This document shows positions 1 to 11,200 of a stretch of 64,000 nt of DNA, piece by piece. Position numbers and translations under genes: made by a program. Source of the DNA: Saprospiraceae bacterium (GTDB lineage Bacteria; Bacteroidota; Bacteroidia; Chitinophagales; Saprospiraceae). Every line of letters begins with the position of its first letter. The first letter of the stretch is position 1. The stretch is from NCBI GenBank assembly GCA_016706365.1, contig JADJJU010000025.1:62001-126000 (forward strand). Direction: 5' to 3'. A model generated the notes under the pieces. The model saw only the letters and a program-made list of their open reading frames with translations. It searched no databases and was not told the origin of the DNA.

Positions 1-2715
1 CACCGTCACCACATATGTGCCCGCCGTATTCACTGTCGTATTCTGCGCATTCTGCGGTACCCTCCACTCCATTCATATCCCGCAAATGTTGCACTCACTC
101 CTATACTCACATCCTCCCGCACAATAATAATCCTGACCCATTATCACAGGCGCAGGTGATGTAAACTCCGTCGTCGTCACGCTCGTCGTGCCCGTACATC
201 CATTCCCATCTGTCACTGTCACACTATATGTGCCCGCATTCACTGCTGTCAGTGTCTGCCCAGTCGTGCTATTATTCCACATGTAACTCACATTCGCCAA
301 ATTCACCGTCAGCAAAGCATCGTCCTCCGGACATACCTGCAATGCTGGCGTCGTGATCATCGGCACCGGATTGTTGTTCTCCACCACTGTCACTGATGAG
401 GTCCCGCTACAGCCACTTGCATCCGTCACCGTTACTGAATATACTCCTCCCGTGTTCGTCTGTATACTCGATGTTGTCGCATTATTTGACCATAAATATG
501 TAGCAAAAAAGGCCCCAGCATCCAATGTAACCATCTGCCCGCTACAAAAACCTGATGGACCTCCTATCGCTGGACTCAGTTCCGTTTGCTCTGATACAGT
601 TACTGATGCCGTGCCTGAACATCCATCTGCATTCGTTACTGTCAATACTACAGTCCCAGGTGCGTTTATTGTCACATTCGGTGTCGTAGCTCCTCCCGTC
701 CATAAATAGGTCGCAAATGGACCTCCCGATGCAGTTAGCGTTGTATTCGATCCTGTACAATAGGAGGCTGAGCCCGTAATCATTGGGGCAGGATTTGCTA
801 CCTCGGTTACTGTGACTGAAGATGAACCTGAACAACCACGATCATCCGTTACTGTTACCATGTAAATACCGGGAGCATTTACTGTTATGCTATTCGAAAA
901 TGTCCCTGAAGACCAATCAAAAGTGGGGTTGGATGCCCCCGATTGAGCTGTTAATTGTGTATTCGCTCCGTCACAAAATCTGTCATCTCCTGCAATTACT
1001 ATGGCAAGCTGGTCATCCACCTGAACTTGAAAACAAAATTGTTCTGTTAATACGGGACAGGTAGGGTTTGTAACCGTTACACATACCTCATTCAGGCCCT
1101 GATAATCTAAAGTAACATTTAAAAATCTTCCATTATCCACGCCATTTATCGTCATCGTGCCATATGTCTCCCAAAGTATCTCCAAATTCGGATCAAATGT
1201 CAATAACTCAAATGTCGCAGTATTACCTAAACATCCTGATGGTGAATAGGCCACTTGTGGCACCTCAGGACTGACGGCGGTATATTCAATTTGTATCTCT
1301 GCTGTGTCTCTGCAAAATTCCCCATTATTATTATACGTAGCTATAAATGTATACATACCCGGTACTATCGTGAATAGTTGAGGGTCTGTAGAGTTGGGTG
1401 CTCCATTTAATAGCCACTGAAAAGTCAATTCATTCGATAAGTCTTCATTATCCAATTGTAAAGTAGCAGTTGAGGTAAATCCTCCATTGACCTCTATCGG
1501 GTCAGAGGGACAATCAACAAAAAATATGTCGTTTGTAGGGTCTAATATAGCCTCTACATCAATTGTCTTTAACGTGAATTCATATTCCTGCGGACAACCA
1601 TTCGCATTCGTGATAGTTTGGGAGTATGTTCCCGCAGCACTCATATCCCCGATTATTGGATCTGTAAATGTCGACCCTTCGCATATGGTAGCTTCCATCT
1701 CGATGGCGTCATTGAATATAACTTCCAGGGTTAGGTTGATTATACTATCGCATCCTCGAGGGGAGGTTAGCATATAATCTGTCGTGAATGTACCCTCAGC
1801 TCCGGGAGTAAATGTCATGCCGTCTCTGATATAATCATCCCCCAAACAAACCGGGAAAGGTCCAACGTCGGTCTCTGAAATTTGCACCACATTAAATGTG
1901 AAACAGGCACCCGTATATCCAGGGTTTAATTCTGTCAAACTTTCACTGCAGGGATTATCCGCATCCAGCAAGCATACAGTGTATGGTCCATCCGGCTGAC
2001 CATCCGGAATAGTAATTGTGATTTCAGGTAACACAGTCATAGTTGGGCCAAGAAAAGGATCTTCCCAGGCAAACTCATTTGCAAAAATGCCATTTGTGAT
2101 TTCTACAGTAAATTCCTCCCCGGGACATACTACCGTAGGACCCTCAAGATCCGTATCAAAAGGCTCCTGGCCCGCTAATGATGGTGCCTCTATACCTATA
2201 GCCTGAACGATCTGGTACTCACATACGGATCCAGAACATCCATCCAGGACAAACCAGTATTGCTGTCCTATTATAAATGTGGAACCACTGATGGTCTGGC
2301 TTCCTCCACTTGCATTACAATCTTGCCAGCATGTTCCTGGTACAGCAGTCATCTGACCCCCAGCTCCCGGACATGTGGTTAACACCGCCAGTTGAATACC
2401 GGGGTTGTTATTTGTACAATTTGCAAAAACAACTGTAATGGATAGCGTCGTGTTGGTGGCTATAAAACTAAAGTAAGCCGGATTATTCAATGCAGAAAAT
2501 CCCGCGCAACCACTTACTCCAATATCCGGGAACTCACTATCCAGGGGCAGCGTACTGCAAAAATTTTGTAACTCACAAACAATTGGTGCGGCGTTGCAAT
2601 TCAAGGTAGGTTGCGGGGCATTAGGGTCTGGAGGACACAGCTGAGCATTAATATCTATTTGGAGAAAAGTGAATGCGATAAAAAAACAAATACCACGTAG
2701 TAGAAAAGTATTCAC
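1..2715 (-). CDS. Giant secreted Ig/PKD-repeat surface protein, copy 1 (C-terminal part lies off the window)
   Basis: The N-terminal half of a large cell-surface protein with a hydrophobic signal peptide ending near INAQ. A cysteine-rich N-terminal domain (about residues 30-170) follows, then several Ig/PKD-like modules, then repeats of about 76 residues with a YLWS...TYxVTVTDxxGCSG pattern. It is a close paralogue of the genes at 3,056-7,916 and 8,218-13,047, so a SprB-like repeat and a type B T9SS sorting domain are expected beyond position 1. The frame stops at 73-75 after a 2-base deletion near 109 relative to both paralogues. A 1-base deletion near 60 restores the frame, so the gene is probably intact in life. 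No ATG is available; GTG at 2715 is chosen, with TTG at 2721 or 2739 as alternatives. Likely role: adhesin or gliding-type surface filament (inference). Confidence 0.8.
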
Positions 2716-2765
2716 AAGCAATTGAATTTTGATAATCAAGATATTAGCTGCCGAATTTTGTATTG
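2716..2765 (-). promoter_or_regulatory. Upstream leader conserved between copies 1 and 2
   Basis: About 50 bases directly upstream of the start are almost identical to 7,917-7,966 upstream of copy 2. Farther upstream the two diverge quickly. Both contain GCTGCCGAATTTTGTATTG on the plus strand. This is probably the shared 5' leader or promoter-proximal region duplicated with the gene. No clear -33/-7 pair could be assigned. The rest of 2,766-2,990 is AT-rich with no recognisable feature. Confidence 0.45.
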
Positions 2766-2993
2766 CTTAGCGCTCAAATAGAAGACTAAAATTTTACAAA
2801 ACTGGAAACCGAACCGCAATAATACCATTAATTTGCTGTTTTGGAACAATTGGCACTAACAAAACTTAATATAGCAATCAATGGAATTAGTAAACTAGAT
2901 ACAAATTCAATTAAACTTGTTGCCTTACCCGATGATTTAGAAGAGTAAAATAAAATAATTTAAATGAAGCTGAGCTCACTTAAAAAGGGTCAT

Positions 2994-3036
2994 CCAACTT
3001 GCCTGAATTGGAGATTCCCAAATTCAGGCAAGTTGG
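2994..3036 (-). terminator. Rho-independent terminator of the copy 2 surface gene
   Basis: A perfect 16-bp inverted repeat (2994-3009 and 3021-3036) with an 11-base loop lies 20 bases after the stop of the minus-strand gene ending at 3056. On the minus strand a CCCTTTTT run follows after a few bases. Confidence 0.8.
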
Positions 3037-3055
3037 GTTTGTAATAATATATAGA

Positions 3056-3508
3056 TCAGCGCATCAAGGCCACTTCTCCATAAACCTGTATTATTTCGCC
3101 ATCTATAAAAACTACTTCAGCCTTGTACACATATGTAGTTGGAGTTAGCTCTTTTCCTCCATGCGTCCCATCCCAGCCATGTTGGCGGGTCGGATCCATA
3201 TCAAATGGCGGGAAGTCCTCTTCCGTATATACCATATCTCCCCATCTGTCAAATATCTGGAGGGATTTTACTCTGATCACATCCCTTCCTCCATATATCG
3301 TGAACTTCTCATTCGTTCCGTCAAAGTTCGGTGAGAATGCTGATGGGGCAAACACATTCCGGTTTCTCTTCAGTGTCACTCTCAGAAAATCACTCACCTC
3401 ACATCCATTCGCATCCGCCAATGTCAGCCTGTATATATTCGACAATTCAGGATGATATCCAATACCAAATTTATACACCCTGTACAGATCGTGTCTCCTT
3501 CCAACCAT
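3056..3508 (-). CDS. Surface protein copy 2, C-terminal fragment with type B T9SS sorting domain
   Basis: The third reading frame of the gene that starts at 7,916. It encodes a gliding-motility-associated (type B) sorting domain: a RNVFAPSAFSPNFDGTNE segment, then IFDRWGDMVY, a WDGT motif and a final YGEVALMR. This domain is recognised by the type IX secretion system and directs the protein to the cell surface. The true join to the preceding frame is near 3,450, where this copy has GG and the intact paralogue GGG (plus strand), so about 19 N-terminal residues of this frame are spurious. The last 100 residues differ clearly from copy 3 although everything before is nearly identical. Confidence 0.75.
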   Translation of the reverse strand: MVGRRHDLYRVYKFGIGYHPELSNIYRLTLADANGCEVSDFLRVTLKRNRNVFAPSAFSPNFDGTNEKFTIYGGRDVIRVKSLQIFDRWGDMVYTEEDFPPFDMDPTRQHGWDGTHGGKELTPTTYVYKAEVVFIDGEIIQVYGEVALMR

Positions 3509-5900
3509 TCCAGGTTCGTGTATGGCGGTGACATATTTGTTACTGGTACTACCACCAGCGTATCTCCATAACTTAGCGTCAGATCCGGTCCTACATCCAG
3601 TGTCAATTGCTCCGGATTGTTCAATATGATTTGCGCCGTATATCGGCAGCCATTCGCATCCTCTATCTCCACATCATAACTACCCGGACTCAATCCCTGT
3701 AATTGTTGACCCGTCTGATTGTTAATCGTATACGTGTATGGACTCGTCCCTCCTATTACCGTCTCTATCACTATCGCTCCATCCCGGTCGTTGAAACACG
3801 TCGGATCTTTCGATGTAATCTCTGCATCCGTTATCAGATTCGCATTCAGCGTTACCCTTGCTGTGTCTGTCTTCATACATCCCGTCTGACTATTCACTAC
3901 CAGTAATTCATACATTCCCGCTGTAGTTACTTCCAACAGTCTTCCCGTTCCCGATACTACCGTTCCACTGATCTCTTTCCACTCATATCTATGACCACTC
4001 TGTGGTGTATTATTTCCTCCCAGTGTCTGTACTGAATCTCTGCAGGTAAGCTCTTTGTCCACTCCCGCATCTGCTATCGGTAATGGCAGCACTTCTACTG
4101 TCACCGTTCCCGTTCCACTGCAGCCATCCGCATCTGTCACTCTCACCGTAAATGTCCCCCCGTGGTAAACACCCGATCAGGGTTCATGCTCGAATTGTCC
4201 AGCCATTGATATGTCGTATAACCCGGTTCTATCGTCAGCGTTGTACTCAATCCGGCACAGAAATCTCTGTCTCCACTTATTCCCGGACTCAATTCCGCTA
4301 ATTCTTCTATCGCTCGGCTCGTCGTCCCTACACAGCCATTTCCATCTACCACTGTCAGCGCATAAGTTCCTCCTGTTGATACCGTTATTGTCCGGGAGAT
4401 CGCTGTGGTACTCCATTCATACGATGCCCAGGTCCCTCCGTCCAGTATCGCAGTGTTGCCCGTACAGAAACTTCCTGGTCCCGTTATCAGCGGCTGGGGT
4501 AAGGCATTCTCCGTTACCGTCACACTTGCACTTCCCGTACACCCCGACACATCTGATACCGTCACCGTATACATGCCCGGAGTACTGATCCACACTTGTC
4601 TTGTCGATGGCAATCCTCCGCTCCAGGTATACATCGCAAATCCTCCTCCCGCATCTACCCGCGTCGAGTCGCCTGCACAATAAAAAGCGTCTCCCGTTAT
4701 GGTCGTATTCAATTCCGTATCCTGGATGATATCCTTACAGGCTGATGCCACACACCCATACTGATCCGTCACTGTTACACAATATTGGCCCGCTACATTT
4801 ACTATCAGCTCCGGACTTGTCGCCCCCGTACTCCACAAATATGTCGTAAAACTTCCTGCATCCAGCGTCGCACTAAATCCTATACAAAATGTAGAGGATC
4901 CTCCTATCACCACTGTCGGCGTCGGTCTTATCGTCACATTCGCCTGGGCCGTACCTTCACAGCCCAGTGTATTCGTCACCGTCACTATATATGTTCCCGT
5001 TGTATTCACATCTATTGTTGGCGTTATGGCTGCAGTGCTCCAGCTGTAGGCAGTGAATGCCTGCGTTGTACTCAATGTCGCCGAAAATCCTTCACACACA
5101 TCTCCTCCACCCTGTACTACCGGTACCGGATTTGCCTCCTGACGTACCATAAAACTCGTATTGGCTGAACACCCATTCCCATCCGTCACCGTCACCACAT
5201 ATGTGCCCGCCGTATTCACTGTCGTATTCTGCGCATTCTGCGGTACCCCTCCACTCCATTCATATCCCGCAAATGTTGCACTCACTCCTATACTCACATC
5301 CCCTCCCGCACAATAATAATCCTGACCCGTTATCACAGGGGATGGCGAGGTAAACTCCGTCGTCGTCACGCTCGTCGTGCCCGTACATCCATTCCCATCT
5401 GTCACTGTCACACTATATGTGCCCGCATTCACTGCTGTCAGTGTCTGCCCAGTCGTGCTATTATTCCACATGTAACTCACATTCGCCAAATTCACCGTCA
5501 GCAAAGCATCGTCCTCCGGACATACCTGCAATGATGGCGTCGTGATCATCGGTACCGGATTGTTGTTCTCCACCACTGTCACTGATGAGGTCCCGCTACA
5601 ACCACTTGCATCCGTCACCGTTACTGAATATACTCCTCCCGTATTTGTTTGAATGGAGGATGTCACTGCTGCATTGGACCACAAATAAGTAGCAAAAAAG
5701 GCCCCGGCATCCAATGTAACCATCTGCCCGCTACAAAAACCTGATGGACCTCCTATCGCTGGACTCAGTTCCGTTTGCTCTGATACAGTTACTGAGGCCG
5801 TCCCTGAACATCCATCTGCATTCGTTACTGTCAACACAACTGTGCCCGGAGTGTTAATTGTCACGTTCGGAGTATTCGCTCCTCCCGTCCATAAATAAGT
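3350..5900 (-). repeat. Cassette of about 2.5 kb shared with copy 3 (8,512-11,061) and partly with copy 1 (1-708)
   Basis: By eye the sequence is nearly identical to 8,512-11,061 apart from single substitutions, two 1-base deletions and short divergent tracts around 5,640-5,700 and 5,830-5,880, where copies 1 and 3 agree against copy 2. The edge at 3,350 is abrupt (AAACACATTCC). The upper edge is less sharp because copies 1 and 2 remain similar to their starts. Confidence 0.7.
3424..4146 (-). CDS. Surface protein copy 2, middle fragment with SprB-like repeat
   Basis: The second reading frame of the copy 2 gene. It carries a PKD-like module (from DAGVDKELTC) and a SprB-type repeat (DPTCFNDRDGAIVIE...GGTSPYTY...SYDVEIEDANGC). 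It then runs into a false end after NLVLDII, where the intact paralogue continues with PELSNIYRLTL. It joins the upstream frame at a C-run near 4,157-4,162 (six C here, seven at the matching place in copy 3) and the downstream frame near 3,450. Confidence 0.75.
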   Translation of the reverse strand: MRVTDADGCSGTGTVTVEVLPLPIADAGVDKELTCRDSVQTLGGNNTPQSGHRYEWKEISGTVVSGTGRLLEVTTAGMYELLVVNSQTGCMKTDTARVTLNANLITDAEITSKDPTCFNDRDGAIVIETVIGGTSPYTYTINNQTGQQLQGLSPGSYDVEIEDANGCRYTAQIILNNPEQLTLDVGPDLTLSYGDTLVVVPVTNMSPPYTNLEWLEGDTICTGCINLVLDIILNCRIYTG

Positions 5901-7916
5901 CGCAAATGGACCTCCCGATGCAGCTAGCGTTGTATTCGATCCTGTACAATAGGAGGCTGATCCCGTAATCATTGGGGCAGGATTTGCTACCTCGGTTACT
6001 GTGACTGAAGATGAACCTGAACAACCACGATCATCCGTTACTGTTACCATGTAAATACCAGGAGCATTTACTGTTATATTATTATTTGTGGAGCTTGTAG
6101 ACCATTCAAAAGTGGGATTAGAGGCTCCTGATTGAGCTGTTAATTGTGTATTCGCTCCGTCACAAAATCTGTCATCTCCTGCAATTACTATGGCAAGCTG
6201 GTCATCCACCTGAACTTGAAAACAAAATGTTTCTGTTAATACAGGACAAGTAGGGTTAGTTACCGTTACACATACCTGATTGACTCCCTGGTAATCTAAA
6301 GTGACATTTAGAAATCTTCCATTATCCACGCCATTTATCGTCATCGTGCCAAATGTCTCCCAAAGTATCTCCACATTTGGATCAAATGTCAATAACTCAA
6401 ATGTCGCAGTATTACCTAAACATCCTGATGGAGAATAGGCCACTTGTGGCACCTCAGGGCTGACGGCGGTATATTCAATCTGTATCTCTGCTGTATCTCT
6501 GCAAAATTCCCCATTATTATTATACGTAGCAATAAATGTATACATACCCGGTACTATCGTGAATAGTAAGGGATCTGTAGAGTTGGGTGCTCCATTTAAT
6601 AGCCACTCAAAAGTCAATCCATTCGATAAGTCTTCATTATCCAATTGTAAGGTTGCTGTTGAGGTAAATCCGCCATTGACCTCTATCGGGTCAGAGGGAC
6701 AATCAACAAAAAATATGTCATTTGTAGGGTCTAATATAGCCTCTACATCAATTGTCTTTAAAGTGAATTCATATTCCTGCGGACAACCATTCGCATTTGT
6801 AATAGTTTGGGAGTATGTTCCCGCAGCACTCATATCTCCAATTATTGGATCTGTAAATGTCGACCCTTCACATATGGTAGCTTCCATCTCGATGGCGTCA
6901 TTGAATATAACTTCCAGGGTCAGGTTGATTATACTATCGCATCCACGAGGGGAGGTTAGCATATAATCTGTCGTGAATGTACCCTCAGCTCCGGGAGTAA
7001 ATGTCATGCCGTCTCTGATATAATCATCCCCCAAACAAACCGGGAAAGGTCCAACGTCGGTCTCTGAAATTTGCACCACATTAAATGTGAAACAGGCACC
7101 CGTATATCCAGGGTTTAATTCTGTCAAGCTTTCACTGCAGGGATTATCCGCATCCAGCAAGCATACAGTGTATGGTCCATCCGGCTGACCATCCGGAATA
7201 GTAATTGTGATTTCAGGTAAGACCGTCGTGGTTGGACCCAGGAATGGGTCTTCCCAGAAAAACTCATTTGCAAAAATGCCGTTCGTAATCTCTACGGCAA
7301 ATTCCTCCCCGGGACATACTACCGTAGGACCCTCAAGATCTGTATCAACCGGCTCCTGACCCACCAATGATGGCGCTTCAATTCCTATCGCATTTACAAT
7401 TTGGTATTCACACACTGAACCGGAACAGCCATCCATTACAAACCAATATTGCTGTCCTATAATAAATGTGGAGCCACTGATGGTTTGGCTTCCACTTGTG
7501 GTTCCGTCACATTGAGCAAAGCATGTTCCGGGTACAGCATTCATCTGACCTCCACCGCCCGGACAAGTTGTTAACACGGCTAATTGGATACCAGCTGCTC
7601 CACCTGGAGGGGTTGTACAATTAGCATATACAACTGTAATTGTAATTGTGCTATTAGTTGCAATAAAACTGAAGTATGCGGGGTTATTCAGAGCACCAAA
7701 ATTGGGACATCCACTAACACCAATATCTGGAAACTCACTATCCAGGGGCAGGGTGCTGCAAAAGTTTTGTAATTCACAAACTATAGGTGCTACATTACAA
7801 TTTATAGTAGGCTGAGGAGCATTAGGGTCCGGCGGACACAGCTGAGCATTAATATCTATTTGTATAAAAGTGAATGCAATAAAAAAACAAGATAAGCGCA
7901 GTAAAAAGGTATTCAC
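4143..7916 (-). CDS. Giant secreted Ig/PKD-repeat surface protein, copy 2 (N-terminal and central part)
   Basis: The main frame of copy 2, about 1,257 residues. It has a signal peptide ending INAQ, an N-terminal cysteine-rich domain, PKD-like modules, and about ten 76-78-residue repeats each with a paired cysteine pattern (FC.G at the start, GC near the end). It ends falsely at VFTTGGHLR. With two single-base corrections it continues through 3424-4146 and 3056-3508 to give about 1,620 residues, the same architecture as copy 3. GTG at 7916 is the chosen start; TTG at 7922 is equally possible, and an in-frame TAA lies three codons farther up. Probably exported by Sec and T9SS as a surface adhesin (family knowledge plus inference). 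Confidence 0.8.
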   Translation of the reverse strand: MNTFLLRLSCFFIAFTFIQIDINAQLCPPDPNAPQPTINCNVAPIVCELQNFCSTLPLDSEFPDIGVSGCPNFGALNNPAYFSFIATNSTITITVVYANCTTPPGGAAGIQLAVLTTCPGGGGQMNAVPGTCFAQCDGTTSGSQTISGSTFIIGQQYWFVMDGCSGSVCEYQIVNAIGIEAPSLVGQEPVDTDLEGPTVVCPGEEFAVEITNGIFANEFFWEDPFLGPTTTVLPEITITIPDGQPDGPYTVCLLDADNPCSESLTELNPGYTGACFTFNVVQISETDVGPFPVCLGDDYIRDGMTFTPGAEGTFTTDYMLTSPRGCDSIINLTLEVIFNDAIEMEATICEGSTFTDPIIGDMSAAGTYSQTITNANGCPQEYEFTLKTIDVEAILDPTNDIFFVDCPSDPIEVNGGFTSTATLQLDNEDLSNGLTFEWLLNGAPNSTDPLLFTIVPGMYTFIATYNNNGEFCRDTAEIQIEYTAVSPEVPQVAYSPSGCLGNTATFELLTFDPNVEILWETFGTMTINGVDNGRFLNVTLDYQGVNQVCVTVTNPTCPVLTETFCFQVQVDDQLAIVIAGDDRFCDGANTQLTAQSGASNPTFEWSTSSTNNNITVNAPGIYMVTVTDDRGCSGSSSVTVTEVANPAPMITGSASYCTGSNTTLAASGGPFATYLWTGGANTPNVTINTPGTVVLTVTNADGCSGTASVTVSEQTELSPAIGGPSGFCSGQMVTLDAGAFFATYLWSNAAVTSSIQTNTGGVYSVTVTDASGCSGTSSVTVVENNNPVPMITTPSLQVCPEDDALLTVNLANVSYMWNNSTTGQTLTAVNAGTYSVTVTDGNGCTGTTSVTTTEFTSPSPVITGQDYYCAGGDVSIGVSATFAGYEWSGGVPQNAQNTTVNTAGTYVVTVTDGNGCSANTSFMVRQEANPVPVVQGGGDVCEGFSATLSTTQAFTAYSWSTAAITPTIDVNTTGTYIVTVTNTLGCEGTAQANVTIRPTPTVVIGGSSTFCIGFSATLDAGSFTTYLWSTGATSPELIVNVAGQYCVTVTDQYGCVASACKDIIQDTELNTTITGDAFYCAGDSTRVDAGGGFAMYTWSGGLPSTRQVWISTPGMYTVTVSDVSGCTGSASVTVTENALPQPLITGPGSFCTGNTAILDGGTWASYEWSTTAISRTITVSTGGTYALTVVDGNGCVGTTSRAIEELAELSPGISGDRDFCAGLSTTLTIEPGYTTYQWLDNSSMNPDRVFTTGGHLR

Positions 7917-7966
7917 AAGCAATTGAATTTAGATAATCAAGATAATAGCTGCCGAATTTTGTATTG
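7917..7966 (-). promoter_or_regulatory. Upstream leader conserved between copies 2 and 1
   Basis: Near-identical to 2,716-2,765. The remaining 7,967-8,217 is AT-rich and shows no gene; no strong terminator for the gene ending at 8,218 was found in it. Confidence 0.4.
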
Positions 7967-8217
7967 ATAGTGCCGCAGGATAAAAATTATAATTTTTTAT
8001 AATTTGCAAGCGGGCCGTAAAAATATCATTTATCTGTCGCAATGAAGAACTGTCTCTAATAAAAGTTTTTTCATTTATCAAAAGTATTAGTCCTTATTAG
8101 ATACAAATTGGTAACAATTTGTTGTCTCTCAATTAATAAAATTTTTGACTACAGATTAGCAATTGCAAAAAAGTGATACTCCGGTGAGTGATTATATGAA
8201 TCTATATTTTTGCCTGG

Positions 8218-11200
8218 TCAGCGGATCAAAGCGACATTTCCATAGACCTTTATTATTTGTCCGTCATTAAAGATCACTTCAGCCAGATAAGCATAAACTG
8301 CAGGAACCAATTCCCTGCCTTGAAATGTCCCGTCCCATCCATGAGGTATATTCTCTTCCAGATCAGCCGGCGGAAAATCTTCTTCAATAAAAACCATCTC
8401 TCCCCATCTGTCGAATACCTTGAATGACTTCACTCTAATCAGGTCTTTCCCTCCATAAACAGTGAGCCTATCATTTCGACCATTAAAATCAGGAGAAAAA
8501 CCCGTCGGAATAAACACATTCCGGTTTCTCTTCAGTGTCACTCTCAGAAAATCACTCACCTCACATCCATTCGCATCCGCCAATGTCAGCCTGTATATAT
8601 TCGACAATTCAGGGATGATATCCAATACCAAATTTATACACCCTGTACAGATCGTGTCTCCTTCCAACCATTCAAGGTTCGTGTATGGCGGTGACATATT
8701 TGTTACTGGTACTACCACCAGCGTATCTCCATAACTTAGCGTCAGATCCGGTCCTACATCCAGTGTCAATTGCTCCGGATTGTTCAATATGATTTGCGCC
8801 GTATATCGGCAGCCATTCGCATCCTCTATCTCCACATCATAACTCCCCGGACTCAATCCCTGTAATTGTTGACCCGTCTGATTGTTAATCGTATACGTGT
8901 ATGGACTCGTCCCTCCTATTACCGTCTCTATCACTATCGCTCCATCCCGGTCGTTGAAACACGTCGGATCTTTCGATGTAATCTCTGCATCCGTTATCAG
9001 ATTCGCATTCAGCGTTACCCTTGCTGTGTCTGTCTTCATACATCCCGTCTGACTATTCACTACCAGTAATTCATACATTCCCGCTGTAGTTACTTCCAAC
9101 AGTCTTCCCGTTCCCGATACTACCGTTCCACTGATCTCTTTCCACTCATATCTATGACCACTCTGTGGTGTATTATTTCCTCCCAGTGTCTGTACTGAAT
9201 CTCTGCAGGTAAGCTCTTTGTCCTCTCCCGCATCTGCTATCGGTAATGGCAGCACTTCTACTGTCACCGTTCCCGTTCCACTACAGCCATCCGCATCTGT
9301 CACTCTCACCGTAAATGTCCCCCCCGTGGTAAACACCCGATCAGGATTCATGCTCGAATTGTCCAGCCATTGATATGTCGTATAGCCCGGTTCTATCGTC
9401 AGCGTTGTACTCAATCCTGCACAGAAATCTCTGTCTCCACTTATTCCCGGACTCAATTCCGCTAATTCTTCTATCGCTCGGCTCGTCGTCCCTACACAGC
9501 CATTTCCATCTACCACTGTCAGCGCATAGGTTCCTCCTGTTGATACCGTTATTGTCCGGGAGATCGCTGTGGTACTCCATTCATACGAGGCCCAGGTCCC
9601 TCCGTCCAGTATCGCAGTGTTGCCCGTACAGAAACTTCCTGGTCCCGTTATCAGCGGCTGGGGTAAGGCATTCTCCGCTACCGTCACACTTGCACTTCCC
9701 GTACACCCCGATACATCTGATACCGTCACCGGATACATGCCCGGAGTACTGATCCATACTTGTCTTGTCGATGGCAATCCTCCGCTCCAGGTATACATCG
9801 CAAATCCTCCTCCCACATCTACCCGCGTCGAGTCGCCTGCACAATAAAAAGCATCTCCCGTAATGGTCGTATTCAATTCCGTATCCTGGATGATATCCTT
9901 ACAGGCTGATGCCACACACCCATACTGATCCGTCACTGTTACACAATATTGGCCCGCTACATTTACTATCAGCTCAGGGCTTGTCGCCCCCGTACTCCAC
10001 AAATATGTCGTAAAACTTCCTGCATCCAGCGTCGCACTAAATCCTATACAAAATGTAGAAGATCCTCCTATCACCACTGTCGGCGTCGGTCTTATCACCA
10101 CATTCGCCTGGGCCGTACCTTCACAGCCCAGTGTATTCGTCACCGTCACTATATATGTTCCCGTTGTATTCACATCTATTGTTGGCGTTATGGCTCCAGT
10201 GCTCCAGCTGTAGGCAGTGAATGCCTGCGTTGTACTCAATGTCGCCGAAAATCCTTCACACACATCTCCTCCACCCTGTACTACCGGTACCGGATTGGCC
10301 TCCTGACGTACCATAAAACTCGTATTGGCTGAACACCCATTCCCATCCGTCACCGTCACCACATATGTGCCCGCCGTATTCACTGTCGTATTCTGCGCAT
10401 TCTGCGGTACCCCTCCACTCCATTCATATCCCGCAAATGTTGCACTCACTCCTATACTCACATCCCCTCCCGCACAATAATAATCCTGACCCGTTATCAC
10501 CGGCGCAGGCGAGGTAAACTCCGTCGTCGTCACGCTCGTCGTGCCCGTACATCCATTCCCATCTGTCACTGTCACACTATATGTGCCCGCATTCACTGCT
10601 GTCAGTGTCTGCCCAGTCGTGCTATTATTCCACATGTAACTCACATTCGCCAAATTCACCGTCAATAAAGCATCGTCCTCCGGACATACCTGCAATGCTG
10701 GCGTCGTGATCATCGGTACCGGATTGTTGTTCTCCACCACTGTCACTGATGAGGTCCCGCTACAGCCACTTGCATCCGTCACCGTCACTGAATATACTCC
10801 CCCTGTGTTCGTCTGTATACTCGATGTTGTCGCATTATTTGACCATAAATATGTAGCAAAAAAGGCCCCAGCATCCAATGTAACCATCTGCCCGCTACAA
10901 AAACCTGATGGGCCTCCTATCGCTGGACTCAGTTCCGTCTGCTCTGATACAGTTACTGAGGCCGTGCCTGAACATCCGTCTGAATTCGTTACTGTCAATA
11001 CTACAGTCCCGGGTGCGTTTATTGTCACATTTGGTGTCGTAGCTCCTCCCGTCCATAAATATGATGTAAAAGGACCACCCAATGCAGCTAGTGTGGTATT
11101 TGATCCTATGCAATAGGATGCTGAGCCTGTGATCATGGGCTCAGGATTATTGACCATGGTAACAGTTACAGAGGTCGAGCCTGTACATCCCCGATTATCA

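Noticed and set aside
4211..4683. Two overlapping plus-strand frames repeated at 9,375-9,847
   Set aside because: Duplicated only because the minus-strand cassette is duplicated; the encoded text is low-complexity and unlike any protein family.
353..11116. Plus-strand open frames of 60-136 codons over the surface-protein genes
   Set aside because: They recur at the same places in the paralogues as antisense of conserved Ig-like repeats and have no coding features of their own.
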